Positions 1 through 9,205 are shown, counted from the first letter of the stretch. The stretch is 32,862 nucleotides of DNA from Deltaproteobacteria bacterium (GCA_016931115.1 JAFGFM010000117.1:1-32862), one strand, 5' to 3'. The notes: generated by a model not told the origin, from the sequence alone. Made by a program: numbers and translations.

Positions 1-85
1 AATGCATGCCGAAGTATAAAACTGCTGGTGATACAGCAGGTTGGATCATTGTCCAACAATATTAAAAGGCGACTTCTTGTCGCAC
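1..85 (-). mobile_element. Putative 5' end of a group II intron (runs off the window)
   Basis: On the minus strand the response-regulator coding sequence meets GTGCG at 85-81, which fits the GUGYG 5' consensus of group II introns. The next 85 nt are densely structured. One hairpin is GCGAC/GTCGC at 69-83 (5 bp, 5-nt loop). A second is at 40-57 (6-6-6) and a third at 22-39 (6-6-6), the two abutting exactly. An early hairpin straight after GUGYG is also seen in characterised bacterial introns. The host reading frame stays open through the segment but stops resembling response regulators. The intron-encoded reverse transcriptase, domain V and the 3' splice site would lie beyond base 1, so the call is an inference. 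Confidence 0.45.
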
Positions 86-455
86 CGAGCTGATAAAAGT
101 TAAGGGCATTGTTGATGGCTAAAAGGAGCTCCTCCATTGAAAGGGGTTTTTCTATAAAATCATAGGCACCGAGCCTTGTGGCCTTGACCGCTGTTTCAAC
201 ATCAGCATGGCCTGACATCATTATAACCTGGATATAGGGGTAATCCTGCTTGAGCCTCATAAGGGCATCTATGCCGTTCATGTCAGGCATCCAGATATCA
301 AGGATCACAAGGTCCGGCATCATTTCATCAATCTTTTTAAGGGCGGTAACAGCGCTCAGTTCACAGTGCACCTCAAACCCCTCATCAATCAAGATCCCCT
401 CAAGGGTCTGAAGAATGCTCTGTTCATCATCTATTATCAAAATCGATCTGGCCAT
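86..455 (-). CDS. NtrC/NtrX-type response regulator, receiver domain (5' exon or partial gene)
   Basis: The N-terminal CheY-like receiver is complete: DD at residues 9-10, phosphoacceptor D53 in LDIWMPDMNG, S81, and K103 in EKP. It is followed by the helix ending NNALNFYQL, which in NtrX/NtrC proteins leads into the linker and sigma54-interacting AAA+ domain. A sigma54-dependent activator is therefore expected. After Q122-L123 the sequence no longer matches that family. The last exon base, G at 86, would begin the Glu codon usual at this point. The start is ATG at 455 with GAGGA upstream, 24 nt after the lpxB stop, so it is probably the tail of the envelope operon. If the intron is real, expression needs splicing. 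Confidence 0.82.
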
Positions 456-479
456 ATTACTGTCCTCAAAAGGCGCATT

Positions 480-1649
480 TTACAAGGTGCTGAATCCCCC
501 CTTCATCATCTCAATGGCAAGCTGTGCTGTTCTTTTTGAGGCACCTGGCCCTCCGAGGCTCTCCGTGACCCTGGCAAGTTTTTCTTTGATCTCCCTCTTC
601 CTGCCATCATCACAGAGTATGAGGGTGGCCTTTTCCGCGATGATATCAGGGCGTACATTCTCCTGAAGAAGCTCCGGCGCCACCTCTTCTCCTGCCACCA
701 GGTTAACAAGCCCCACATATGGGACCTTGACCACACGTTTGGCAATGCTGTATGAGATTGGAGACATGCGATAGGTGATAATCATGGGCACACCCATGAT
801 GGCTGTCTCAAGGGTGGCGGTCCCTGATGCCACGAGCGCAAGATCGCTCACCTTGAGTGCGCGGTACACCCCCTTGCCGGTTGTAACAATATTAAGCCGT
901 GATCCCTGTATTATCCTTTTAATATGATCCTGCGAAATGGTGGGTGCAACAGGTATTATACACTTAAGGTTTGGCACACGGGAGGATATAATCCTTGCTG
1001 CCTCCAGCATAACAGGCAGCAGTTTTGATACCTCTTCATCCCTGCTTCCCGGCATAAGGGTAATAACAGTATCCTCTTTTTTTAAACCGAATTCCTTCTC
1101 TATGGCCATCCTGTTCATGAATAAAGGCACCTGATCCATTAATGGATGACCCACATACTCAACCGGGATATCTGTACCAGTTTTAAGGTAAAAATCCTTC
1201 TCAAAGGGGAGGATTACTGCCATTTTGCCAACCCTTTTAGCAAGTTTTTTAACCCTGCCGCTTCTCCATGCCCAGAGCTGAGGGCTTATATAATAGAGCA
1301 CAGGCACACCAAATTTTTTCGCTGCGCCCGCAAGACTAATATTAAACCCGGGGTAATCAATAAGGATGAGGAGGTCAGGATGTTCCTTTTTCAGGATAGA
1401 GCGCATCCTGAAATATGAACTTAAGATAGCCCCTGACCTTGAAAAGACCTCTGTCAAACCTACTGCCGCCATCTGTGAGGCATGGGTGACAATATCCACC
1501 CCGGCAAGCACCATCTTATCGCCGCCAATGCCACCGAACATGATGTCCCGGTCAATATCCTTCATGGCCTTGACAAGATTTGCCCCGTGCAGGTCGCCCG
1601 ATGCCTCGCCTGCCGCTATAAGCACATATCTGGAACCATAGCTGTTCAT
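480..1649 (-). CDS. lpxB: Lipid-A-disaccharide synthase
   Basis: This 389-residue GT-B glycosyltransferase (family GT19) joins UDP-2,3-diacylglucosamine to lipid X, giving the lipid A disaccharide at the inner membrane. Family signatures are visible in order: GEASGDLHG near residue 14, LLILIDYPGFN near 95, MPGSRDEEVSKLLPVM in the C-terminal half, and SGTATLETAIMGVP at the UDP-binding end. Length is normal for LpxB. It starts 27 nt after the Gfo/Idh stop, with a purine-rich AAAAGAG ahead of the ATG. It is the last lipid A gene of the run; lpxK, msbA and kdtA are not in this window. Confidence 0.97.
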   Translation of the reverse strand: MNSYGSRYVLIAAGEASGDLHGANLVKAMKDIDRDIMFGGIGGDKMVLAGVDIVTHASQMAAVGLTEVFSRSGAILSSYFRMRSILKKEHPDLLILIDYPGFNISLAGAAKKFGVPVLYYISPQLWAWRSGRVKKLAKRVGKMAVILPFEKDFYLKTGTDIPVEYVGHPLMDQVPLFMNRMAIEKEFGLKKEDTVITLMPGSRDEEVSKLLPVMLEAARIISSRVPNLKCIIPVAPTISQDHIKRIIQGSRLNIVTTGKGVYRALKVSDLALVASGTATLETAIMGVPMIITYRMSPISYSIAKRVVKVPYVGLVNLVAGEEVAPELLQENVRPDIIAEKATLILCDDGRKREIKEKLARVTESLGGPGASKRTAQLAIEMMKGGFSTL

Positions 1650-1676
1650 TTCACTCTTTTATAAAAGGAAACAGGT

Positions 1677-2654
1677 TTACTTTGCAGGCATGAATGTCCT
1701 GCACCCTTTCTGTATCTGTTCAATAACCTGAAGGGCTATATTAAGCGCCTTTCTCTCATCCCTCCCGGCAGTACCAGACCTTTTTCCCTTTCGTACAGAT
1801 TCCAGAAAATAATTGATCTGGTCTGCGAGCGGGTCACTGTTTTCAAATATTACATTTTCTGTCTTGAGGTTTGCCAGGTTTACCCTGTCACTCGCTCCTT
1901 CATTAAGCCGTGTAATGCTGAACTCCTTTTTATAGCAGTTGGCATGGATATAGGCATCAGGCTGGAATACGCGTATCTTTCTCAGGGTCTTTTCAGCGAT
2001 CCTGCTTGCCGTGAGGTTTGCGACCGTGCCGTTTTCAAAGATGAGCCTTACATTTGCTATATCGGTCTTCTCTGTAATCACGCACATACCGATGGCATGT
2101 ATCTCCTTTACCTCACTAGGGACTAGGTTAAGCACAATATCAAGGTCATGTATCATGAGGTCCAGCACCACATCTACATCTGTTCCCCTTTCTGTAAACT
2201 TGTTCATTCTATGGGTCTCTATAAAGAGGGGATTATTCAGGTAATCAGAGATCCTTACAACCACAGGGTTAAACCGCTCAACCAGCCCCACATGCATGAC
2301 AAGATTTTTCTCTTCCGCAAGATTAAGAAGGGCATCAGCGCTTTCAAGGTCATAGGTAATAGGTTTTTCTATTAAAAGGTGCACCCCTGCATTTAAAATA
2401 TCCTTTGCCACATCAAAATGTTTTTCAGTAGTAACCGCAAGGCTTGCAGCATCAACAAGTTTAAGCAGATCCATATGGTTTTCAAATACCTTTACCCTGT
2501 ATTTGTCACCAATCTCCTTTGCCCTTTTGATATTCACATCCGATACCCCGACAAGTTCAACACCCGGGTTCCCGGAATATTTTGTTACATGTTTTTCACC
2601 CATCTGGCCCACGCCTATTACGCAGACCCTGATTTTTCTATTCTCTTTAATCAT
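1677..2654 (-). CDS. Gfo/Idh/MocA-family NAD(P)-dependent oxidoreductase
   Basis: This is a 325-residue protein with an N-terminal Rossmann fold (GVGQMGEKH near residue 14), the family EKP motif near 97, and MIHDLDI near 168 in the C-terminal alpha/beta domain. Those features fit a sugar or sugar-nucleotide dehydrogenase. It lies between lpxI and lpxB with 23- and 27-nt gaps, so a role in lipid A or surface sugar chemistry is likely. In Leptospira and Acidithiobacillus a member of this family (GnnA) oxidises UDP-GlcNAc at C3 before transamination by GnnB. No GnnB-like aminotransferase is seen here, so I do not assign that function. Family confidence is high; substrate unknown. Confidence 0.9.
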   Translation of the reverse strand: MIKENRKIRVCVIGVGQMGEKHVTKYSGNPGVELVGVSDVNIKRAKEIGDKYRVKVFENHMDLLKLVDAASLAVTTEKHFDVAKDILNAGVHLLIEKPITYDLESADALLNLAEEKNLVMHVGLVERFNPVVVRISDYLNNPLFIETHRMNKFTERGTDVDVVLDLMIHDLDIVLNLVPSEVKEIHAIGMCVITEKTDIANVRLIFENGTVANLTASRIAEKTLRKIRVFQPDAYIHANCYKKEFSITRLNEGASDRVNLANLKTENVIFENSDPLADQINYFLESVRKGKRSGTAGRDERKALNIALQVIEQIQKGCRTFMPAK

Positions 2655-2677
2655 TTTATTAATCCAAATTAAATATG

Positions 2678-3505
2678 TTATTCATCCTGCAGCTTGCAGG
2701 AGATAATAGATATTTTATTTCTATCAGCAAGGTCAACCATTTTTTCACGGTCAAAAACAAGGGTCTTCCCTGCCTCAATCACAAGCACGCTCGCCTTTAC
2801 CTCAACCATGGACTCTATTGTTTCAAGACCGACTGAGGGGACATCAAACCTGAGGTCCTGGTCAGGCTTACTTACCTTGACAACAACCGCCTTTTCCCCA
2901 GCCAGTTTACCACCCCTTAATATGGTGGCCTTTGTCCCATCTATTGCCTCAAGGGCAAGAACCGTCCTGTTCCTGATAATAACACACTGGCCTATATCAA
3001 ACCTGCCAAGTTCCTTGGCGATCCGCCACCCGATTTGTATATCCCTCTCCTCTTCAGCGGAGGGTTTCCGCTTTGTGAAACAGAGTTCAGGTGCAAGCAG
3101 TTCAGGAAGATATATAGTTGAGCTTACTATTTCTATCCCCTCGTTAAGGAGTTCATTGGCCAGTGCCCGTAGTATATTATCATCATGAAATATGGCAAAC
3201 TTCGATATAAAGGCAAGCCCTTTAAGGTCTGGCTTGATATTGCTGAACATCCTGCCCTTGCTGATAGTGCCTGCCATAAGGGCCTTATTCACATCTCTCT
3301 TTTTAAACGCCTTGATGAGTCTTCCCAGTTGCCCGAGGCCTATCCATTCCGTGTGATGCGCCATTTCACCGATTGCCGGGTCTGCCTCTCCCTCAAAGGC
3401 TACTGCCGTGACAATAAGCCCCCTTTTTCTGGCTGCCTCTGCGGCCAGCAGAGGGAACTGCCCTCCACCCGCAATAATACCAATAGTTCCGGCCTTATCC
3501 GCCAT
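2678..3505 (-). CDS. lpxI: UDP-2,3-diacylglucosamine pyrophosphatase, LpxI type
   Basis: LpxI hydrolyses UDP-2,3-diacylglucosamine to lipid X and UMP, replacing the unrelated LpxH. This 275-residue protein starts GIIAGGGQFPLLAAEAA, has the LMAGTISKG stretch near residue 98, and carries RFDVPSVGLETI near 219. That last stretch holds the conserved Asp which, by family knowledge of Caulobacter LpxI, is catalytic. It begins only 3 nt after the lpxA stop, indicating translational coupling. No lpxH is present in the window. The sequence and its place between lpxA and lpxB make the assignment firm. Confidence 0.95.
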   Translation of the reverse strand: MADKAGTIGIIAGGGQFPLLAAEAARKRGLIVTAVAFEGEADPAIGEMAHHTEWIGLGQLGRLIKAFKKRDVNKALMAGTISKGRMFSNIKPDLKGLAFISKFAIFHDDNILRALANELLNEGIEIVSSTIYLPELLAPELCFTKRKPSAEEERDIQIGWRIAKELGRFDIGQCVIIRNRTVLALEAIDGTKATILRGGKLAGEKAVVVKVSKPDQDLRFDVPSVGLETIESMVEVKASVLVIEAGKTLVFDREKMVDLADRNKISIISCKLQDE

Positions 3506-3508
3506 CAG

Positions 3509-4315
3509 TTACTCTTCTTCATCCTTTTCTGCTGATCCGCGTGTAATGCCCCGCTTTGAACCGGACGAGATAAAATCCAGAAGAAAATCCAGTTCAGGAA
3601 AAGGGGCCATCTCCTCTTTTACCCTTTTTATGCCTTGATTCAATGTGGTAGATTCACGCCATATGATCCGGTATGCCTTTCTTAACCCTGTAATGGCCTC
3701 GCGCTTAAAGCCATTACGTCTTAACCCTACAAGATTGAGGCCATAAAGAGAGGCCCTGGAGCCTGATGCCATCATATAGGGGGGGATATCCCTGGGAATA
3801 CCGACAACACCGCTTATCATGGCATATGCACCGATCCTCACAAACTGGTGCGATGCGGTAAAGGCACTAAGGGTTGCACGATCGCCTACTGTTGTATGCC
3901 CGCCAAGGGTTGCCCCGTTGACCATTATTATATTGTTTCCAACAACACAGTCATGGGCTATATGGGTGTAGGACATAAGGTAGTTATTATTTCCGATTTT
4001 TGTTACCCAGTCCTGCTTTGTTGTAGCCCTGTGGATAGTGGCATATTCCCTTATTGTGTTGTTGTCCCCTATCACAACACGTGTATCTTCGCCTTTGTAA
4101 CCTATATCCTGCGGCGGGGTTCCTATTGTAACAAGGTGCGAGATATTATTATTTTCTCCGATCTCTGTATTGCCCTCTATCACCGTATGGGCGCCGATCT
4201 TTGTATCCTTTCCGATCTTTACCCGCTTACCAATTATAGTATAGGGGCCTATCTCGCACCCTTCTCCTATAATAGCCCCTGAATCAATTACTGCTGTTGA
4301 ATGTATCTTTGTCAT
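3509..4315 (-). CDS. lpxA: UDP-N-acetylglucosamine O-acyltransferase
   Basis: LpxA moves an R-3-hydroxyacyl chain from ACP to the 3-OH of UDP-GlcNAc, the first step of lipid A synthesis. The 268 residues show the left-handed beta-helix hexapeptide repeats through about residue 190, then a helical C-terminal domain. THIAHDC places H118 and H121 at the positions of E. coli H122 and catalytic H125; H140 and H156 match E. coli H144 and H160. G169 aligns with E. coli G173, the residue linked to C14 acyl selectivity, so a long hydroxyacyl donor is plausible (inference). It lies 21 nt downstream of fabZ and 3 nt upstream of lpxI. Confidence 0.97.
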   Translation of the reverse strand: MTKIHSTAVIDSGAIIGEGCEIGPYTIIGKRVKIGKDTKIGAHTVIEGNTEIGENNNISHLVTIGTPPQDIGYKGEDTRVVIGDNNTIREYATIHRATTKQDWVTKIGNNNYLMSYTHIAHDCVVGNNIIMVNGATLGGHTTVGDRATLSAFTASHQFVRIGAYAMISGVVGIPRDIPPYMMASGSRASLYGLNLVGLRRNGFKREAITGLRKAYRIIWRESTTLNQGIKRVKEEMAPFPELDFLLDFISSGSKRGITRGSAEKDEEE

Positions 4316-4336
4316 TTATTAAATCTTTTATAATAA

Positions 4337-4786
4337 TCATAGCAGCTGTGCGGTCATTTCCGCCTCTGCTGCAAGCTCTTCATCCACAAATGCCTTTCCG
4401 GCCAGCTTCCATATCTTTGAGCCTGTTCTTATGGTCTCAATTACAAACTTCAGCTGATCCCCGGGCACTACCTGTCTTCTGAATTTTACATTATCCATAC
4501 CTAAAAAGATCATGAGCCTCGGTTCACAATCATCGCCTTCATCCTCCATCATGGAAAGTCGGGATAATATACCGCCGGTCTGGGCCATGGCCTCGATTAT
4601 CAGCACCCCTGGCATAATGGGGTTTCCCGGGAAATGTCCCTGAAAGAACTCCTCATTTGCCGTTACATTCTTATACCCTACTATTCTTTTCAGGGGCTCA
4701 TACTCTGTTACCCTGTCGACCAGCAGAAAAGGGTACCTGTGAGGGATCAGTTTGACTATATCCTGAAATTTTATTGGCAGTTCCAT
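4337..4786 (-). CDS. fabZ: 3-hydroxyacyl-ACP dehydratase FabZ
   Basis: FabZ dehydrates 3-hydroxyacyl-ACP to trans-2-enoyl-ACP in fatty acid elongation and competes with LpxA and LpxD for hydroxyacyl-ACP. The 149-residue hot-dog-fold protein has the signature HFPGNPIMPGVLIIEAMAQ, with catalytic H51 and E65, and an N-terminal LIPHRYPFLLVDRV stretch typical of the family. A small acidic insert (EDEGDDCEP, about residues 80-90) sits before the second half. The gene lies between lpxD and lpxA, the usual FabZ neighbourhood, with gaps of 28 and 21 nt. Confidence 0.97.
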   Translation of the reverse strand: MELPIKFQDIVKLIPHRYPFLLVDRVTEYEPLKRIVGYKNVTANEEFFQGHFPGNPIMPGVLIIEAMAQTGGILSRLSMMEDEGDDCEPRLMIFLGMDNVKFRRQVVPGDQLKFVIETIRTGSKIWKLAGKAFVDEELAAEAEMTAQLL

Positions 4787-4814
4787 ATTCTCTTTATTCC
4801 TGTTTAATTACCTG

Positions 4815-5849
4815 TTACTTTTCTTCGACTTCCTTAAGCCGTTTTTCAAGCTCCCTTACCTTTTTATTTAACTCGGGGAGTTTTCTGATAAATGCCCTGG
4901 TCTCCATCCAGAGTCTTGGGGGCATTTCAGGGTTGCCAAGTACCGCTTCACCCTCGGCTATGGATTTATGCACACCAGCAGCAGAACCAACAATGGCCCT
5001 GTCGCCTATGGAGATATGATCTTTAATCCCTACCTGACCGCCTATAATAACATTTTTACCAACGTTTACACTCCCTGATATGCCTGAAAGGGCCACAACA
5101 ATACTGTGCTCTCCTATTACTACATTATGGGCCACCTGCACCAGGTTATCTATCTTTACACCCCTTTTTATATGGGTTGTGCCGTTTGCCGCGCGGTCTA
5201 TGGTGCTGTTTGCCCCTATCTCAACATCGTCATCTATCATGACATTACCAAGCTGAGGCACCTTTACATTCCCTTCATCGCTCTGGACATAACCGAAACC
5301 GTCACTCCCGATCACACACCCTGCATGGATGATTACGTTTGCACCTATAATGCAATTCTCATACACGGCTACATTGGGGTGGAGCACACTGTTACTGCCG
5401 ACCTTTGCATTGTTGCCGATAAAGACCCCTGGAAAGAGTATTGCATTATCGCCAATAACCGCATTTTTACCAACAAAGGCAAAGGGGTAGATGGACACAC
5501 CACTACCCACCACGGCTGTTTCATCTATGCATGCATCTTTGCTGATGCCTTCGTAACGAGGGGCCTTAGGGGCAAACATGGCGGCAAGCCTTGCATAGGC
5601 AAGCTTCGGGTTTGCCACAAGTATCTGATCACCTGCGTAGCCCTCCAGTTTTTCCGCGACAATCAGGGCAGATGCCTTTGTTGCAAATGCCTGCTCCCTG
5701 TACCTGGAATCATTATAAAAGGCTATATCCCCCTCTTTTGCATTATCAAGGGAATTCATGCCTGAGATAATGCACCCGCCATTTCCGGCCACTGTGCCAT
5801 TGATGAGCCCGGCTATCTTTTCGAGTGTAAGTTCCAAATCATGCCCCAT
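4815..5849 (-). CDS. lpxD: UDP-3-O-(3-hydroxyacyl)glucosamine N-acyltransferase
   Basis: LpxD adds the second 3-hydroxyacyl chain, to the 2-amino group of UDP-3-O-acylglucosamine. Three parts are visible in the 344 residues: an N-terminal uridine-binding domain (about 1-100), a hexapeptide-repeat beta-helix (about 105-310), and a charged helical C-terminus ([16 protein letters not shown]). The catalytic His is H241 in [12 protein letters not shown]. Length is normal. It follows skp by 40 nt and precedes fabZ by 28 nt. Confidence 0.97.
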   Translation of the reverse strand: MGHDLELTLEKIAGLINGTVAGNGGCIISGMNSLDNAKEGDIAFYNDSRYREQAFATKASALIVAEKLEGYAGDQILVANPKLAYARLAAMFAPKAPRYEGISKDACIDETAVVGSGVSIYPFAFVGKNAVIGDNAILFPGVFIGNNAKVGSNSVLHPNVAVYENCIIGANVIIHAGCVIGSDGFGYVQSDEGNVKVPQLGNVMIDDDVEIGANSTIDRAANGTTHIKRGVKIDNLVQVAHNVVIGEHSIVVALSGISGSVNVGKNVIIGGQVGIKDHISIGDRAIVGSAAGVHKSIAEGEAVLGNPEMPPRLWMETRAFIRKLPELNKKVRELEKRLKEVEEK

Positions 5850-5889
5850 TAAGCGCCCGCCTCTGGAAACAAGCCATGTACAATCCTGA

Positions 5890-6414
5890 TTACGGTTTGA
5901 CCTTGTTAAATTCAGCTAAAACCTGATCAGTAATATCAAGCCCCTTGGAAAAATAGAGGATACCGCCGTTTGACCTTTCCGCTATCAGGTCAAACTTCTG
6001 TTGTTTGGCAATTGTTTCAACCACCCCTGAGAGGATATTCAGTATGCTGATTCGGGCCTCTGTCTCTGCCTTTTTCATCTCTTCACTAAGGTCCTGAACA
6101 AGATAATTGAGGTCACGTCTCTTTTTCTCAAACTCCTTTTCCCTCTCTGTCTTTGCATCCGGGCTCAGCATCAGGCTCTGTTTATCCATATCCTTCTGCA
6201 TATCAATTAGTTCCTGCTGTTTTTTATCCAGGTCTTTCTGCATCTCAGCCTGTTTATTCTTGAGTGATTCAGCTATCCTTTTGCCCTCATTTGATTCCTG
6301 TATGCACCTCTGGAGGTCAAGCACCCCTATTTTAACAGGTTCCGCAGCTGACAGGCCAAGTTGTATAAAAAGAACAGCGACTGCCAGTACAATGGTTTTG
6401 GTTAAATGTTTCAT
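5890..6414 (-). CDS. OmpH/Skp-family periplasmic chaperone
   Basis: Skp-type trimeric chaperones hold unfolded outer-membrane proteins in the periplasm for delivery to BamA. The product is about 174 residues: a signal peptide ([20 protein letters not shown], cleavage near SAAEP), the conserved [13 protein letters not shown] strand, a long charged coiled coil (about 35-115) forming the tentacles, and a C-terminal [22 protein letters not shown] strand. I chose the ATG at 6414 over the upstream one at 6432 because AAGGGGG lies about 8 nt before it and the signal peptide then begins properly. It sits between bamA and lpxD as usual. Confidence 0.92.
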   Translation of the reverse strand: MKHLTKTIVLAVAVLFIQLGLSAAEPVKIGVLDLQRCIQESNEGKRIAESLKNKQAEMQKDLDKKQQELIDMQKDMDKQSLMLSPDAKTEREKEFEKKRRDLNYLVQDLSEEMKKAETEARISILNILSGVVETIAKQQKFDLIAERSNGGILYFSKGLDITDQVLAEFNKVKP

Positions 6415-6475
6415 TATCATATCCCCCTTCATTTTTTATGTTTAAAGTTGTTTATACTATTATCCAAACCTGATG

Positions 6476-9205
6476 CTAAAAAGAACCGCCAATCTTGAAT
6501 TCAAACTTGCCGGAATCAGTATCATTTGACCGGTCTTTAAGCTTAAAACCATACTCAAGCCTCATTGGCCCCATTGGCGAATACCACCTTATGCCAAACC
6601 CTACAGATGCACCTGCACCTCTTTTCCAGCTATCATTCTTTCTAAAGGCATTGCCTGCATCAAAGAATACAAGTCCGGTAACACCCTTACCCTTTGCAAA
6701 GGGTACACGGTATTCTATCTTATAGAGCCACATCTTATCACCACCCAGCTCATCGTATGTTGTAGGATCAAGAGGTGATATAGTGCCCCATTCATATCCC
6801 CTGACAGTGTCTATACCCCCAATCCTGAATTTTTCATAAACTGGCAGGTAAACACCAGACCGCCCCTCAATATAACCAAGCTCCCCGCTTGCAACCAGCA
6901 CAGTGCCCTTGAATAGAGGGAGATACCAGGTTGAATTCAGGACATATTTATTAAAGCCCACATCCCCGCCAAGAGGACCGCCTGCATACTCAAATGTAAA
7001 GGAGTTCAGTGACCCTTTTGTTGTATCCCACCATTTATCTTTGCTATTACGTTCAATGCCAAAAATCATGCTGCTTGTGAGGTATTTTTCTCCTGCCATC
7101 TCCTGGATGTCATTGGTACTCGAATAAACATCAGTTATTTCTGTCTTGTCATAGGTGTAGAATACGCTCCCCCTGGTATAGTCATCCAGCCCCAGCAGGA
7201 AGGAGAGGCCTGTATTGCCACCCATTTGTTCCCGCGTGTATATATCATAGTCTCTATCCCAGTTATAGGCCGATATTGAACCCCTTACAGGCCTGTCAAA
7301 CATCCAGGGTTCGGTGAATGTCGCATTGAACCTGGTTGTCCGGCTACCGGCCATAGCCTCAATACTGAAATTCTGCCCCCTGCCAAACAGGTTGTTGTTA
7401 TCAAACTGGAGCTGAAACATAAACTTTTCATAACCGCCATACCCGGCAGAAAAGGATATTGACCTCTGGAGCTGTTCTTCACCCTCTATGTCCAGTATCA
7501 TCAGGTCATCACTGCTCCCTCTCCTGGTCTTCACCTCATGCTTTTCAAAGATCTCAAGCCGGTCAAGATTCTCCCTGCTTCTTGCGAGCTTTTCACTGTC
7601 AAAATACTCCCCCTCTTTTATCTTAAGTTCCCTTCTTAAGACCTTGTCCTTTGTAATCTCATTACCAAAGATGTTAATCCTTTCTATACGCACCTTCTTC
7701 TTTTTTTCCACCATCAAGGGTATATCTACAAGGTTAGTGCCCTCAATAAACTTTTGTGAAGGGGTCACTTCCGCATATGCATAACCAAGGCTGCCATAAA
7801 GACCCTTGATTTTCTGGATCTCAGTATGAACGACCTGCCTGCTGAATGGATCCCCCTTTTTTATCTCTATAAGCCTCCTCAGTTCATCCGCAGGCCGCAG
7901 GAGGTCACCTTCAACAATAATATCATTTACAAAGTACTGTTCACCCTCAACAATATCTATTATCAGCCTGAGCTCCTCTTCCTCTTTGTCATATACCACC
8001 TCAGGTTCACCCACACGTGTCTTTATATATCCGTGACTGTCATAAAAGGCCCCCAGTTTCCCTACATCATACTCCAGCTTCTTTTTATCAAGCACCCCGG
8101 AATCAGTGAACCACGAGACCCAACTCTTTTTCTTGGTAAGCATCTCCTTTTTTAGTTTCTTACTCTTAAACACCTTGTTGCCCCTGAACTCTATATCTGA
8201 GATAAGCACCTTTTCCCCTTCCTTGATCACATAGGTCAGTGTTACCTCATTATCCGGGAGTTCCTTGATCTTTTCCTGTATCTCAACATTATAATATCCA
8301 TCATTTTTATAGAACTCTGTAAGCCTGTTTATGCTCTGCCTTACCTCATTATGGTTAAGGACCGAATAGGCCTTCATGCCAAGCTCTTCTGTCAGCTTTT
8401 CATCCTTTTTCTGTTTATTTCCCTGAAAGCTGATCTTGATGATGGTGGGTTTTTCTACCAGATTAAAGGTGATTAACTTTCCTTCAGAGCTATCGGATGT
8501 GACCAGGTTTACATCATCAAAAAAACCCATTTTATAGATGGTTCTAAGGTCCCTGTCGAGCTTCACCTGGTCAAACGGCTCACCCTTCCGGCTCTCCATG
8601 ATCATCAGTATGGCATCATCGTTTACCCTTTTATTCCCTTCAATTATGATATCTGATACTACGATTTTTTTATCCATCTGGGAGTTCAGGCTCTCAGCAA
8701 TCTTTTTTAAAGAGGCAGGGATGTTGTTTTTGTCATTCTCCACCATCATTACTGAAAATAGAGATTTACTGGTATCAGTATCAAGCACCCTGACATTAAG
8801 CTGGATATCCCCCTCTTTTTGATTATACTCACCAATGATAACCCACTTTGCAGCATTGGCCCTGGCAAGTGGGATTATCTGCTTTTCAGGCTCTGAATAG
8901 GAGATATCATCACCAAGGATATTGTTAACAAGTTCCGGTTTTGACACCTCATAACCAAGCGCGGACATTTCGGAAGAAAACCATTTCTGGAGTGTAGTAT
9001 TGAGATTTTCCTCAGACTCGGTGGATGTCACCATGAAGGGTATCACAACGATCTTGTCCATGCCTGATGCCAATGCAGGGGTAAAAATTGCCCCGCAAAA
9101 AAGCAGCAACATGAAGAGGGGGATATACTTTATCCTTTTAACAGGTTTAATGCGGGCCGGTCTGTTCAGAGATAATTCCTGCTCTGTTCTATTGTAATTT
9201 ACCAT
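6476..9205 (-). CDS. bamA: Outer-membrane protein assembly factor BamA with an extra N-terminal domain
   Basis: BamA is the Omp85 core of the complex that inserts beta-barrel proteins into the outer membrane. The ATG at 9205 is preferred over TTG at 9211 because GGAG lies 7 nt upstream; this gives 909 residues. Order: signal/anchor (about 25-48), an extra alpha/beta domain (about 50-178), five POTRA domains (about 180-585), and a 16-strand barrel (about 595-909) ending in Phe. The lid-loop motif VRGY is at 801-804. The extra domain (DKIVVIPFMV..., WVIIGEYNQKEGDIQLNVRVLD) resembles TolB-N/FlgO/CsgG-like folds and makes the protein about 100 residues longer than E. coli BamA. The start overlaps the lolD end by 17 nt, implying translational coupling. 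Confidence 0.95.
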   Translation of the reverse strand: MVNYNRTEQELSLNRPARIKPVKRIKYIPLFMLLLFCGAIFTPALASGMDKIVVIPFMVTSTESEENLNTTLQKWFSSEMSALGYEVSKPELVNNILGDDISYSEPEKQIIPLARANAAKWVIIGEYNQKEGDIQLNVRVLDTDTSKSLFSVMMVENDKNNIPASLKKIAESLNSQMDKKIVVSDIIIEGNKRVNDDAILMIMESRKGEPFDQVKLDRDLRTIYKMGFFDDVNLVTSDSSEGKLITFNLVEKPTIIKISFQGNKQKKDEKLTEELGMKAYSVLNHNEVRQSINRLTEFYKNDGYYNVEIQEKIKELPDNEVTLTYVIKEGEKVLISDIEFRGNKVFKSKKLKKEMLTKKKSWVSWFTDSGVLDKKKLEYDVGKLGAFYDSHGYIKTRVGEPEVVYDKEEEELRLIIDIVEGEQYFVNDIIVEGDLLRPADELRRLIEIKKGDPFSRQVVHTEIQKIKGLYGSLGYAYAEVTPSQKFIEGTNLVDIPLMVEKKKKVRIERINIFGNEITKDKVLRRELKIKEGEYFDSEKLARSRENLDRLEIFEKHEVKTRRGSSDDLMILDIEGEEQLQRSISFSAGYGGYEKFMFQLQFDNNNLFGRGQNFSIEAMAGSRTTRFNATFTEPWMFDRPVRGSISAYNWDRDYDIYTREQMGGNTGLSFLLGLDDYTRGSVFYTYDKTEITDVYSSTNDIQEMAGEKYLTSSMIFGIERNSKDKWWDTTKGSLNSFTFEYAGGPLGGDVGFNKYVLNSTWYLPLFKGTVLVASGELGYIEGRSGVYLPVYEKFRIGGIDTVRGYEWGTISPLDPTTYDELGGDKMWLYKIEYRVPFAKGKGVTGLVFFDAGNAFRKNDSWKRGAGASVGFGIRWYSPMGPMRLEYGFKLKDRSNDTDSGKFEFKIGGSF

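Noticed and set aside
1677-2654. Assigning the Gfo/Idh protein as GnnA
   Set aside because: No GnnB aminotransferase in the cluster, and family similarity alone does not define the substrate.
3848-4282. 144-codon open frame antisense to lpxA
   Set aside because: Same cause as the lpxD antisense frame; lpxA is certain on the opposite strand.
5106-5765. 219-codon open frame antisense to lpxD
   Set aside because: It lies wholly within lpxD on the other strand and arises from the hexapeptide-repeat codon pattern. No ribosome-binding site or family resemblance.
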